A stretch of DNA of 64,000 bases. Origin: Plenodomus lindquistii (Eukaryota; Ascomycota; Dothideomycetes; Pleosporales; Leptosphaeriaceae). The notes below the pieces were generated by a model. The model searched no databases. It had not been told where the DNA came from and saw only the letters and a program-made list of their open reading frames with translations. The stretch's first letter is position 1. Each line of letters starts with the position of its first letter. The stretch is taken from contig JANUWI010000003.1 of assembly GCA_025504975.1 (NCBI GenBank), positions 1,426,001 through 1,490,000 of the forward strand. The letters are read 5' to 3'. The position numbers and the translations under genes were made by a program. Below, piece by piece: positions 35,714 to 45,945 of the stretch.

Positions 35714-38700
35714 AAGCCAGCGATACATCCCCGCAACAGAATCGAAGACTGGATCCTTCGGTGAGCTCAGCTCGGCTTCAAATGAACTCAACCATGAAGC
35801 CAGTCGCCGAATGGGTTGCGAAGAGAGAGATCCGACCTACAATCCCTAGTAAGGAAGACTTCTTTACCTGGAAGGGTGTAGGATCTCTAGGCGAGGACCA
35901 GTCAGGCAACATAGTCTTCCAAGATGATGAGGGACTCTTTATTGTGGCACACAAGGATATTACGAGAGGGATTCGGCGAGCAGTCCTCGCGAACCTAGTT
36001 CAAGAACTGGGAGATAGCTATTCGGTTACCTCAGCGACAGACTTCTGGACCGACTTCCTAGGAGAAAAAGAGCGAATTTCAGGACCAACGATTGGAGTTC
36101 GGATGCGCTTTCAGGCCAACTCTTTCTGTCTAGAACTCAACACGCTTCATAAGCGAAAGGGAGTCAAAGTGGAGCCAGTAGATGACTCTGGCCAGGAACC
36201 CCGAAACATCTCTGGGCGATCAGACTGGAAGAAAAGAGCCCAGGAGAAGCAAGTTCCGAATGCTGACTGGGAGCAAGCCCCCTTCCGCAACTACTTCGAA
36301 CCCCGATATGCAAATTTCCCGCGAAATCAGAGACTCACCCCCGAGCGCATCTCGGAGATGAAGATCTCCCTAGACCTTCTGAAAAGAGAGCGAGAGATGC
36401 TCCTGGAGATGCTCTGTCGGAGAGAAGCCGCCCTAGCATGGGATTTCAAGGAATCAGGGCGAGTGAGCCACGAAGTGATGCCGCCAGTCACGATTGATAC
36501 AGTGCCCCACAAGGCCTGGCAAGTGCCCCAATTTCCAGTCCCGAGGAAGCTTCGGGACACCGTTATCAAGATGATCCAAACCCGCATTGACCGAGGGACT
36601 CTCGAGCTGTGCAAGAGCCAGTACAGGAACCCCTACTTCCTTGTAGCAAAGAAAGATCGGGACTATCGGCTTATCAACAACGCCCAGAAGATGAACAAGG
36701 TTACTATTCGGGACGCAAATGCACCGCCCAATCCTGACGAACTAGCCGAAGAGTTTGCGGGATGCTGGATCATGTCACTTGCCGATTTCTTCTCAGGGTA
36801 TGATCAGGTAGAGCTCGATGTTCGATCGCGGGACATTACCGCATTCTTTACCCCTCTAGGACTGGTCAGACAGTGCACTCTACCTATGGGCGCAACCAAT
36901 TCGGTTGCAGAGTTTGTTCGTTGCATGACGAAGATCTGTCGGGAGCATATTCCTAAGATTTGTATGCCATACCTTGATGATGTGTGTATCAAAGGCCCAA
37001 AAACCGACTACCAGGAAGAGATGATCGAAGAGGGCATCCGAAGGTATGTCGCTGAGCATATCATGAACCTTGACAAGGTTTTGGCAGACGTTGAGCGTGC
37101 TGGCGCAACGGTTTCGGGGTACAAGTCTGACTTTTGCTACTCCTCTATGCTTATTGTGGGCTACAAGATTGACAAGCATGGCCGACATCCCAGCGAACAA
37201 AAGGTGATTAAGATAGCTGCCTGGCCAGAATGCTGCAACCCGAAGGAGGTGCGGAGTTTCTTAGGAGTCTGCGTGTATTACCGAGTGTGGATCATGGACT
37301 TTGCCATCATAGCAGACCCCCTCTTCAACCTACTGCGAAAGAGTGCCGAATGGACTTGGACGACTATCCATCGGAAGGCAATGGATCAACTGAAGGAGGC
37401 CCTGGTATCACCACCCGCACTGGTTTCGATTGACTATTCCGAACCCCTCCGAGCGATAATCCTGGCCTGTGATGGATCGAAGAAGGGCTGGGGGGCAAAC
37501 CTCATGCAGGTGGCCCTGAATGGAAAAAGATGTGCAATCCGATTTGAGAGCGGAGTATGGTCAAAAGCAGAGCGAAACTGGGATGCTGGGAAGCACGAAT
37601 GCAAATCGCTACTCCTGGCAATTAAGAAGTTCCGGCCCTATCTATATGGCGTGCATTTCACGGTCGAAACAGATGCGAAAACCCTTGTGGCCCAGCTTCA
37701 GAGAAGCGCTACTGATCTGCCTGGCTCGCTTATGACTCGGTGGCTGGCTTACTTGAATATGTGGGACTTTGAGATTGTTCATGTACCTGGCAAGAAAAAT
37801 GTAGTAGCCGATGCCCTTTCAAGACTGCCAGAAAAGGATGGCTGGGAGCCGCCTGATGAGCCCGAAGAGGATGTGGAGGACTTTATTAACGTTGCCCTTA
37901 ACGCTCTAAGCCTGGACATCCCGATTGACGATCAGGTTCAGTACTCCCCTACGATAGCGGACATCTCATTCAGTGACAGCCCGCTCACCGAAGACTACTC
38001 GGAGGAGTCACAAACCATGGCCAAGTGGATTCTCTATCGGAAGCGCCCTGAAGGACTTGATCGAAGCGAGTTCACCAGATTTAAGAAGAAGGCCCTGCAG
38101 TATGACGTTCGGGAGCAGCACCTCTTCATTCGGCCTTCTGGAAACCGCCCCCTCCGAAGGGTTGTCGACAAGCACGAACTAAGACAACAAATTATCACAG
38201 CTCTTCATGAGGAATCTGGCCATCGGGGCAAAGAAGGAACCTGGCGAAAGGTATGGTCAAGATACCACTGGAAAGGACTCTATCAGGATGTGCAGCAGCA
38301 TGTCAAGACCTGTGCAGCTTGCCAAAAGCACAGCGATCAATCATCGAAGGGAGTCTTTCATCCTACTGAACCACCATCAACGCCATGGGTATGGGTTACA
38401 ATCGACGTTGTGTACATGCCAGGAGGAAGGAATGGGAAGTCTTTTATGGCGGTGGCACGCGATTATGTGTCGCAGTACCCAGAGGCAGAAGCCTTGAAGT
38501 ACAACGATTCCAAGTCGGTTGCCAAGTTCATTGAAAACACCATTTTCTGCCGATGGGGAGTCGCCCTTCGAATGTCCTGCGATGGGGGGCCAGAGAACCG
38601 AGGCCTTGTCGAAGACCTCCAGCGACAATTCGGTGTCAACAGGGTAGTCTCGAGCGCTTTTCACCCCCAGGGACAGGGACTGATTGAGAGAGGCCACAAA

Positions 38701-39444
38701 GTCCTGGTAGCAGCCTTGAAGAAGATGAAGGGAAACTGGGTCGACAACCTCTCGCTTGTCCTGTGGGCCGATAGAGTAACAGTCAAACGATCAACTGGCG
38801 AAACTCCTGCTTTCCTTATCTCAGGGTATGAGCATGTGCTGCCGATCGAGCTATCAGTGCCCACCTGGCAAACTCTTCCTTGGAATGAAGTTACCGACAC
38901 ACCTTCGCTGCTAGCCATGAGGGCGCAACAGTTTCAGAAGCGGGATGCAGCCCTGAAGGAGGCGATTGACCGAACAGTCCGATTGAGGTTTGAGAACAAG
39001 GAATACTTTGAGGACACGAAGAACATTCGACAGGAGAGATTGGCAGTCGGCGATCTAGTCCTTTTGCGAGACTCCCAGAATGATTTCGATCTATCCCGGT
39101 TATCTAAGTTCAAGCCTAAGTGGAAGGGACCTTACCGAATTGCGCTCGTGGGAAACAAAGGATGGTACAAGCTGAATGACCTTGATGGGACTCCCTTTCG
39201 GAGCCATACACCTGAGGAAAGGTTAAAGAAGTTCTACCCCAGGTCCGAACAAGATTTGCTAGAGGCCGACACTCAATGGACTGCTGAGGAGGAAGGACTT
39301 ACAGAAACTGTAGATCAAAATCGCCAGCTGCGATCTCAAGTCGCCCTAAAGCAGCCTACAGTACAAGTTGTGATCCCACCCAGGCCGAACTTCAATCGCG
39401 AAGAGTACGAACGCTTCTCAGACAGCCAGTCGGACAGCTCTTGA
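35698..39444 (+). CDS. Gypsy Pol: reverse transcriptase, RNase H, integrase
   Basis: Read after a -1 shift at 35692-35698; I see no need for a separate start codon. The open frame itself reaches back to at least 35641. Reverse transcriptase: PYFLVAKKDRDYRLINN, SLADFFSGYDQ, the QCTLPMGATNS motif and YLDD at 36970-36981. RNase H: LACDGSKKGWGA, ECKSLLLAI, ETDAKTLVAQ and NVVADALSRLP. Integrase zinc region HEESGHRGKEG..CAACQ, and core with TIDVVYMPGG, SCDGGPENRG and FHPQGQGLIERGHK supplying D, D and E. A GPY-like end (KWKGPYRIALVGNKGWYKL) follows. I see no chromodomain. All catalytic residues appear present and there is no stop or frameshift, so the element may still be mobile. Confidence 0.93.
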   Translation, partial: RQGDVEASDTSPQQNRRLDPSVSSARLQMNSTMKPVAEWVAKREIRPTIPSKEDFFTWKGVGSLGEDQSGNIVFQDDEGLFIVAHKDITRGIRRAVLANLVQELGDSYSVTSATDFWTDFLGEKERISGPTIGVRMRFQANSFCLELNTLHKRKGVKVEPVDDSGQEPRNISGRSDWKKRAQEKQVPNADWEQAPFRNYFEPRYANFPRNQRLTPERISEMKISLDLLKREREMLLEMLCRREAALAWDFKESGRVSHEVMPPVTIDTVPHKAWQVPQFPVPRKLRDTVIKMIQTRIDRGTLELCKSQYRNPYFLVAKKDRDYRLINNAQKMNKVTIRDANAPPNPDELAEEFAGCWIMSLADFFSGYDQVELDVRSRDITAFFTPLGLVRQCTLPMGATNSVAEFVRCMTKICREHIPKICMPYLDDVCIKGPKTDYQEEMIEEGIRRYVAEHIMNLDKVLADVERAGATVSGYKSDFCYSSMLIVGYKIDKHGRHPSEQKVIKIAAWPECCNPKEVRSFLGVCVYYRVWIMDFAIIADPLFNLLRKSAEWTWTTIHRKAMDQLKEALVSPPALVSIDYSEPLRAIILACDGSKKGWGANLMQVALNGKRCAIRFESGVWSKAERNWDAGKHECKSLLLAIKKFRPYLYGVHFTVETDAKTLVAQLQRSATDLPGSLMTRWLAYLNMWDFEIVHVPGKKNVVADALSRLPEKDGWEPPDEPEEDVEDFINVALNALSLDIPIDDQVQYSPTIADISFSDSPLTEDYSEESQTMAKWILYRKRPEGLDRSEFTRFKKKALQYDVREQHLFIRPSGNRPLRRVVDKHELRQQIITALHEESGHRGKEGTWRKVWSRYHWKGLYQDVQQHVKTCAACQKHSDQSSKGVFHPTEPPSTPWVWVTIDVVYMPGGRNGKSFMAVARDYVSQYPEAEALKYNDSKSVAKFIENTIFCRWGVALRMSCDGGPENRGLVEDLQRQFGVNRVVSSAFHPQGQGLIERGHKVLVAALKKMKGNWVDNLSLVLWADRVTVKRSTGETPAFLISGYEHVLPIELSVPTWQTLPWNEVTDTPSLLAMRAQQFQKRDAALKEAIDRTVRLRFENKEYFEDTKNIRQERLAVGDLVLLRDSQNDFDLSRLSKFKPKWKGPYRIALVGNKGWYKLNDLDGTPFRSHTPEERLKKFYPRSEQDLLEADTQWTAEEEGLTETVDQNRQLRSQVALKQPTVQVVIPPRPNFNREEYERFSDSQSDSS

Positions 39445-39827
39445 TCAAGGATGATCTGCTTTAAGTGAGGGAGGGAGGCAGCAAGCTGCAAAAAGATTTT
39501 CACACAAGCAAGAAACCTGGGATAGGAAGCGAAGAAGTGTCGGACAGGAATAGTTCATATCTACCGCTGCCGACAAGGGCTCAGAGGCCAAGAAGCAAAA
39601 ACACTAGAGCCGGCTTTGTTGGAGAGCTAGCTGAACAGACTCACACCAGCCAACGAAGGCCGATCGAGGGAAAGCAAGAAAAACAAAGACTGAGCTTGTT
39701 GAAAGCTAGCCACGCAAAACCCTAAGCACAATGCCTGGGCAAAGCAACCAGAGTATCCACACCCGAAGACAGTTCACTACCAAGACCACAGAGACAACCA
39801 GGCTACCGAACCTTTTGCGGAAGAAGC

Positions 39828-40802
39828 TCAACCAGAACCAGAACCACGGCCACGACCTCCCCGATTACCGCGCGAGGAAGAGCCAGCGCTGGCATTGCTG
39901 TTACCGCGAGCACGAACGCGAGCCGAAGGGAAGGAGGGGTGCTGAGGGCGATGATTAGACTGAGTAGCCTCAATCTCAGCCAAGGGGGGCGAGTTGGCTT
40001 CGGTCAGGGTGGCAGGGCGGTCTAAAAGAAAAGGTTAGCAAGAAGGACAAGTGCGAAGCTACATCGGAAAGCCCTACTGTAGAACGTGCAGCGAGAGGCA
40101 TTGCCATTGAGGGCGCATTCATTGCAGGCCCCGAAGTTCAGCAAGCGGCCCTGATAGTAGGACTGCGAGCAGAGTTCGAAGGTGCGACTGGCGCCAGTAC
40201 CGCCCTGGCAGCGGGTGCAGCGATTGTTGTTCGCGTGGCTGCGATTGCCGCCTGCTGACTGCTGAATGGCTTGAACAAAGTTAGCGAAAGACCACTCGAA
40301 TGACCCTCGGGAAGGAAAACTTACTGGCCTCTAAGTTGGTGTCATAGTACCCACGTTGAGTACCCATGCCAAACAACTGACTGACAGTCGGAGGGGTGGC
40401 AGCCAGGAAGCGCAGCGATTCGGGACCCAGGTAGGCGTCATCATCATCGCGGTGTATAGCAAGAAGGCGAAGGTGAGGTCCGAGTGTGATGCCCTGGGCC
40501 TGCAGCTGCCAGATGAAATGAGCCAACTCCCTAAGGAATTGCACAGTCACTGGGCGATCACGACGGCGGTTCACTATCACAAGTCAGCAACTGAAGAACA
40601 ATCGAAGGAGGAAGAACTTACACCACTCTAGCAGGTAGTCCTTCGCCTTGGAAGTGTTATACTGCCATAATTCCGAAGTCATGTCGCCGCCTGAAGCGTA
40701 GTGACCCCGGGGAGGACCACCACCTGGGGGACCGCCATTCGGAGGGCCACCGCCGCCAGTACCACCACCCAGGCCACCAGGAGCAGTAGCAACCATAGCC
40801 AT
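39828..40802 (-). CDS. Antisense six-cysteine gene carried inside the Gypsy element (271 aa)
   Basis: On the strand opposite to gag-pol, between pol and the 3' LTR. Four exons join in frame: 40802-40622, 40573-40325, 40269-40078, 40021-39828. The introns of 48, 55 and 56 bp have GTAAGT, GTAAGT and GTAGGG donors, with CTGAC, GCTAAC and GCTAAC branch points. The ATG at 40802 is the first in frame. Order: a Gly/Pro-rich N-terminus (~residues 8-36); a helical region with WQYNTSKAKDYLLEW and a conserved-looking FLRELAHFIWQLQAQ segment; a cysteine module CX2CX12CX14CX2CX8C at 40219-40088; an RG-rich tail (SRGNRGGRGRGSGSG) typical of RNA-binding proteins. The frame is clean and every splice junction keeps phase, so this is probably a real expressed gene. 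I do not recognise the family. A role in binding element RNA or regulating its transcription is inference. Confidence 0.75.
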
Positions 40803-41394
40803 GTTGATCGAGTGGCTGTCAGAGGGAGAGGAGGTGTTAAGTGAGAGTCGATACAAGCTCGGGAGCTGAAGAGGCAGGAGAGTTGGAGGCTGTTGAAGTC
40901 GAAAGTCTGTCGGTAGAGAAGAGTTGAGGGTAGAGAAAGAAAGTTAAGAGGAAGCTGGGGGGAGGAGGTTCTTTTATGAGCGGCTGGGCGTTTGCCTCTC
41001 GGCGCGGAAATCGGTCATCAGGCCCCTCAGGGCAATGGCGGTCTCCACCCGTTTCCTGATCGCAACAGAAGCAGCCAACCAGAGGCCAGCAAGCGACGCG
41101 CAGTCGAAGGTGAAGGACAGGAACAGGTGAGAGTCTGCCCAAGTGATCTTGCTGCCTGGCCCGGGGACCAATCGGAGGCCTCAGGTGTGACCTGAGGCAA
41201 ACCAGGCGCGGCGATTTCGGGCAGATTTCTCTCAGTTGGTGATGGATTTCATGGTGTTGAGGCGTTTTTGTTTGCACTTTGGGCACACCGACACGCTCTC
41301 GGACAGGCTAGCGGCTGATTGAGGACCAATCGGGGCTGGTAAGTACGTCATCGGCCCCTAACGCAGTTGCTATCTCGAAGGGGGCTCGAGTTCT

Positions 41395-41409
41395 AGGTGA
41401 GGGAGGGAA
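41395..41409 (+). promoter_or_regulatory. Gypsy polypurine tract
   Basis: AGGTGAGGGAGGGAA lies directly before the 3' LTR, where the plus-strand primer of reverse transcription is expected. Confidence 0.7.
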
Positions 41410-41604
41410 TGTGGTGGAAATACATGGTGTAGGGGCCCGAGCAGCTCTCAGAGGGGTCACGTGGGTGGGGCAGAACCGATAAATAGCCATCTGAAGTCCT
41501 ATCGGAGACAGTAGAGACCTTCTTCTTAGTTATCTCACAACCCACCTTTCACCGATTTGGTATCGAGCCTCCTGTGCCAGAGTGAAGCATGGTCTTCCTC
41601 TACA
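41410..41604 (+). repeat. Gypsy 3' LTR
   Basis: Matches the 5' LTR over the whole length except the first bases (TGTGGTGG or TGGTGG against TGGGTGG) and one C/T difference near the end (CTTCCTCTACA). It is followed by CTAAA and then the interrupted repeat sequence. Confidence 0.9.
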
Positions 41605-44474
41605 CTAAATAGTTCGCAGGATGCGGTACTAAAGGAATTTTTAAAGTAGAAATTATTAGTTAGTATAACTAGCTGCTAGTTAAATAGCAAAGAGGTATAG
41701 TTTAAAAAGTATTAACGTATTAGTAAAAGCTAAATATATATAGCGTAATATAGGCTAAAAATACGTAATAATATATAATAGAGTTAAAGTTTAGTACTCT
41801 AGACTATTTTTAATTAATACTATAAAGCACCTATTAACTATATATATAAGTATAACTCTAAAGATAAATTATACTATATATAGCCTATATAATAGATATA
41901 CCTATTAATTCTATCCTTATAGCTGTAAATTCTAGCTATGTACTTAATATAAAAGTATAGAAATAATAGCTTACTTACTTAAATAGTAAATAAAACCTTC
42001 TCTACTATATTCCTGCCTTTAGTGCTTGTTTAAATTATTAACTATATAGAAATATCTTATATACTTAAAATATAAAAGAACTTTAATACTAATACCTAGT
42101 ATTATTACCTGCTTTCTAGTTAATTCTAACCTAATCTAGGTAGTATTTACTGCGTCGCCTTTAATAATAAATTTAGTTTAGAAAGGTCTAATAATGCGAC
42201 TCTGTAATAGACACTATTTATAGAAATATAGATCTATAAACTTATTTAGCTACGCTGCTAGTTTCTATATACTATTACTATTTAACTATTTCTTAATATA
42301 ATATAATAGTATAGTTAATACATTCTCTATTATATAAATACTGCCTAGCGCAACTTTATATAAAGCGTTAAGTTTATTTTTATACGCGCTGCTTTTTACG
42401 CTGCAGGTTATTCCAATTTTAAATTGAATTAAACTATACAGATAAATATAGTTAGATAGAATCTTTAATTCTACTTTAATATAATTAAAGTAAAAGGAGA
42501 TATAAAAACCTAATACAATAGATAAAAGAATATATTAGAGTTTATCTAATTATACGTATAGGACAGACTTAGTAGGCTTATTTTATATTGTTAACTATTT
42601 TTTAATTTAGGTTTTATTAAAGGTTTTCTACTTTTTATGTCTATCTATTAAAGGATTATCCTTTCTAGTTTTTACTACTATTTTTATATTAGAAATTGTT
42701 TTAAATATGCCTCTATAGTTACTAAAGAATATACTAATACTATTTTTAGCGGCGCTAGGCATATAAAAAGAATAACACTTAATAGCTCTAATAATATTTA
42801 TAGAGTCTAATCCCTCTATACTTAGCGTAGGTTTACAAGCTGTTCTTTTTACTATATATCTAGCTAGCGTAGTTATTACTTTACGCTTATTTAGTACTAG
42901 AATAGTTTAATTATATTTATTATCTATTCTATTATTACTACTTTTATTATTAATACTACTAGCCTTTTTTTTCTATACTAGAGTAGATAGTATATTTTAA
43001 CTAATCTTTAGTTTACTAGCATATTTAAGATTTTTATAGGGCGTAACTAGTTTTTGTTAGGTAGTAGTATTACCTTCTCTACTTCTACTATTATTTTTAG
43101 TAATAGAAAAGTTACTTATAGTTTTAGTACTACTAGAGATAATATATAGACTATTCTATGTATCTTTATATTCTAGATTATAAAAAAGTAGTCTAGGCAG
43201 TGCACTCTCTAGCTTATATAAATATAAAAAAAGTAGGATATATATTAGGTTAGCGTTTTATATAGTCTACTTAGGCTGTTTTATTATTATATTTATACTA
43301 GCAGACTTATTATTTAAAATAGTAGAATAGTGCTGTTTAGATATTAGACTACTAGTATCTAGAGTGCTTGCTGTAGTAGTAGTAGTGTACCTTTTAATTA
43401 AAATAATATTAGACTGCTAGAGCCGCTATTTAAATATACTAAACTCTATTTTTTTTAATACTTTTTTACTTCTAATAACTCTATTATTAGTAGGTTTAGT
43501 AAAGAGATATATACTAACTAGACTAGCTACCTATTTTACTTATATATTTAAAGCACTAAATATAGCTAATTTTAGTAAAAATAGTACTATAGATATAGTA
43601 GCAGTAGGGTTAACTAGACCTATAATATATATTAGCAGCTTAGATAGTACTAAAGTAAACTACAGAATAGATAAAAAACTAAAGTAATAAATTAGCTATG
43701 TATAGAATAGTGTAATTATTATTTATACAGGCGTAGTTCTAGTTAAGTTTGCACTTTATAATAGTAGTATAATAGGTATATCTGTTACTTAATCTATTTT
43801 TAAAGAAACCTCTTCTAGCGCGATGTTTTTAGTATTATATAACTATAAAGCAACTAAAAAAGTAAAGCTTATTTTAACTTTACTTAACTTAAATTTTTTA
43901 ATTTTAAACTAATAGAAATTAGACTGTCTATCTAGTTACTCTATAAAATGCCTTACTAATACTCTAATATTTTTGTATAATAGATAGTAGTTAACTTGTA
44001 TTAGTATATTATAAAGTATAGCTTACTATATAACTATAAATTATAAGCTATAGATTAGTAAATGCGTATTGAAATAAACTTACCTAACTTCTATAGTATT
44101 ATTAATAGAGGTTGCAGAGTAGCATTATAAAGATATATACTAGAAATTTTAAAATATTTATATACAGCCTATTAATAAATATCTAGTTTTAGCTAGTTTA
44201 TATTAACTCTATTTATAACTAGCTAAGTAAATACAACATTAGCGTCTAACTACTTATAGATATAGGCTATAAAATTACTAACGTTATTATATTTTTACTA
44301 GAGAGTAATATAGGCGAATATATTATATAGAGTAGCTTTCTAGTTTTCTAGATGTATTATAAGTTATTTTATAATCTATATATAACTAATAAGTAAAACT
44401 TACGTATTATAGTAATAGTACTACTAGATTTTAATACTATAGTTATATTTAACTGCTACTAAATAATATATAAA

Positions 44475-44960
44475 GCGGCGAAGGTAGTATAGAACACTAT
44501 TAAAAAAGTTACTAAAAAAGCTTACTAGAGGAGTTGCTAAAGAGATAGTAGAAGCAGCTGCGAAGATATAGGTAGAAAGCTTTTCTAAAAGGCTTTTACA
44601 AGACGCTACTAAAAAGGCCTGCTAAAAAGGTTACTAAAAAGGTTACTAAAAATATTACTAAAAAGGCTAGTTAGATAGGCTACTATAAAAACCTATAAAA
44701 AAAACTACTAAAGAGGTTGCTAAAAAAATTAACTAGGTAAAGTTATAAAAAGGCCTATAAAAAAAACTACTAATAAAGCTATAAAAAAACTTATTAAAAA
44801 TACTATAAAGAAAGTTATAAAAACAGCTACTAAAAAGCTTACTAATAAAGTTATAAAAGAAGTAGAGAAAAAGGCTAAAAAAAAGCCTATAAAAAGGGAT
44901 TTTAAAGGGGGCCTTTATAGAATGCTGTTAAAAAGACTACTAAAAAGCCTATAGAAAAGA
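44475..44960 (+). repeat. Degraded lysine-rich coding repeat (copy 2)
   Basis: Counterpart of 12115-12640: irregular GTTACTAAAAAG-type units, again implying an ancestral (A/V)TKK-like protein segment. The lesions differ from copy 1, which supports independent mutation. Confidence 0.5.
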
Positions 44961-45534
44961 CTTCTAGAAGTAGTTATACTAGAGGCTAATAGAAAATATA
45001 GATAGAAAAAGCTATTATAGCTTCTAGGTAATATTAATAGGCTAGCTAGTAGAACTATTAAAATATAGTATCTACTACATCTCTAGAGAAAATAATAGGC
45101 TCTATATACTATTAAAATGTTACTAGAGAAGTATATATACACTATAATAGAGATCTATAATTTCTAGATACTAGAGGTGTAGTTAGGTTAATAAAGTAAA
45201 AAAAAAAAAGAATTAGAGAGTAACTTTACATTAAGTAAATAGATAGAGTAGGTATACTAGACACGTAGTTATAACACAAGCTAATAAAACTATATATAGA
45301 TAAACTATAATACTGTATAAACTATATTCTTTTTAACTCTACTACTATTTTAGCCTAGTATATTTATGCCTCTGCTTATATAGGCGCGTATATACTATTA
45401 TCTCTACTATTTAGTATATTTATACCTACTAATTTAATAGCCTAGAGTAGAATATATATAAGTATATTAGGCTATAGGTTACGTCTACTTACTTTAGCTT
45501 TCTACTTTATTAATCTAGTATTAATATAACCTCT

Positions 45535-45945
45535 AGTCTAGAGGTTAAATAAAACTTTACGTATTTACGCTATTATAGGCGTGCCTATATTACTTAATAT
45601 TTCTATAAATTCTTTACAGCCTAATTAAATAGAGGTTGTTTTAAACTTTACGCGTTTACGCTATTATAGGCGTATTTACGTTACTTAACATCTCTATAGA
45701 TTTTTTATAGCCTATTTAAATAGAGGTTATTTTAGACTTTGCGCGTTTACGCTGTTATAGGCGTGCTTACGTTATTTAACATCTCTATAGAATTTTTATA
45801 GCCTAATTAAGTAGAGTTATTTTAGACTTTATATATTTACGCTATTATAGGCGTACCTATATTACTTAATATCTCTATAGATTTTTTACAGCCTGTTTAG
45901 ATAGAGGTTATTTTAAACTTTATACGTTTATACTATAATTAGTTA
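45535..45945. repeat. ~92-bp minisatellite, four full copies plus a partial (copy 2)
   Basis: Same unit as at 13165-13855 (TTTACGCTATTATAGGCGTG core). Units start near 45550, 45645, 45737 and 45823, with a partial at ~45918. Three units fewer than copy 1. Confidence 0.8.

Larger units (their letters stand above)
31969..41604 (+). mobile_element. Ty3/Gypsy LTR retrotransposon, complete, ~9.6 kb
   Basis: Direct terminal repeats of ~194 bp flank gag-protease and pol frames in the Ty3/Gypsy order (protease, RT, RNase H, integrase). A CTAA/ACTAA duplication is seen at 31964-31968 and 41604-41609; the exact LTR end is ambiguous by one base. The empty site is readable in copy 1 at ~9190-9205. The LTRs differ by one base near the end and a one-base length change at the start. 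No RIP is visible, so insertion is recent and later than the mutation of the host repeat. A ~2 kb region between pol and the 3' LTR holds a spliced gene on the opposite strand. Confidence 0.93.
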
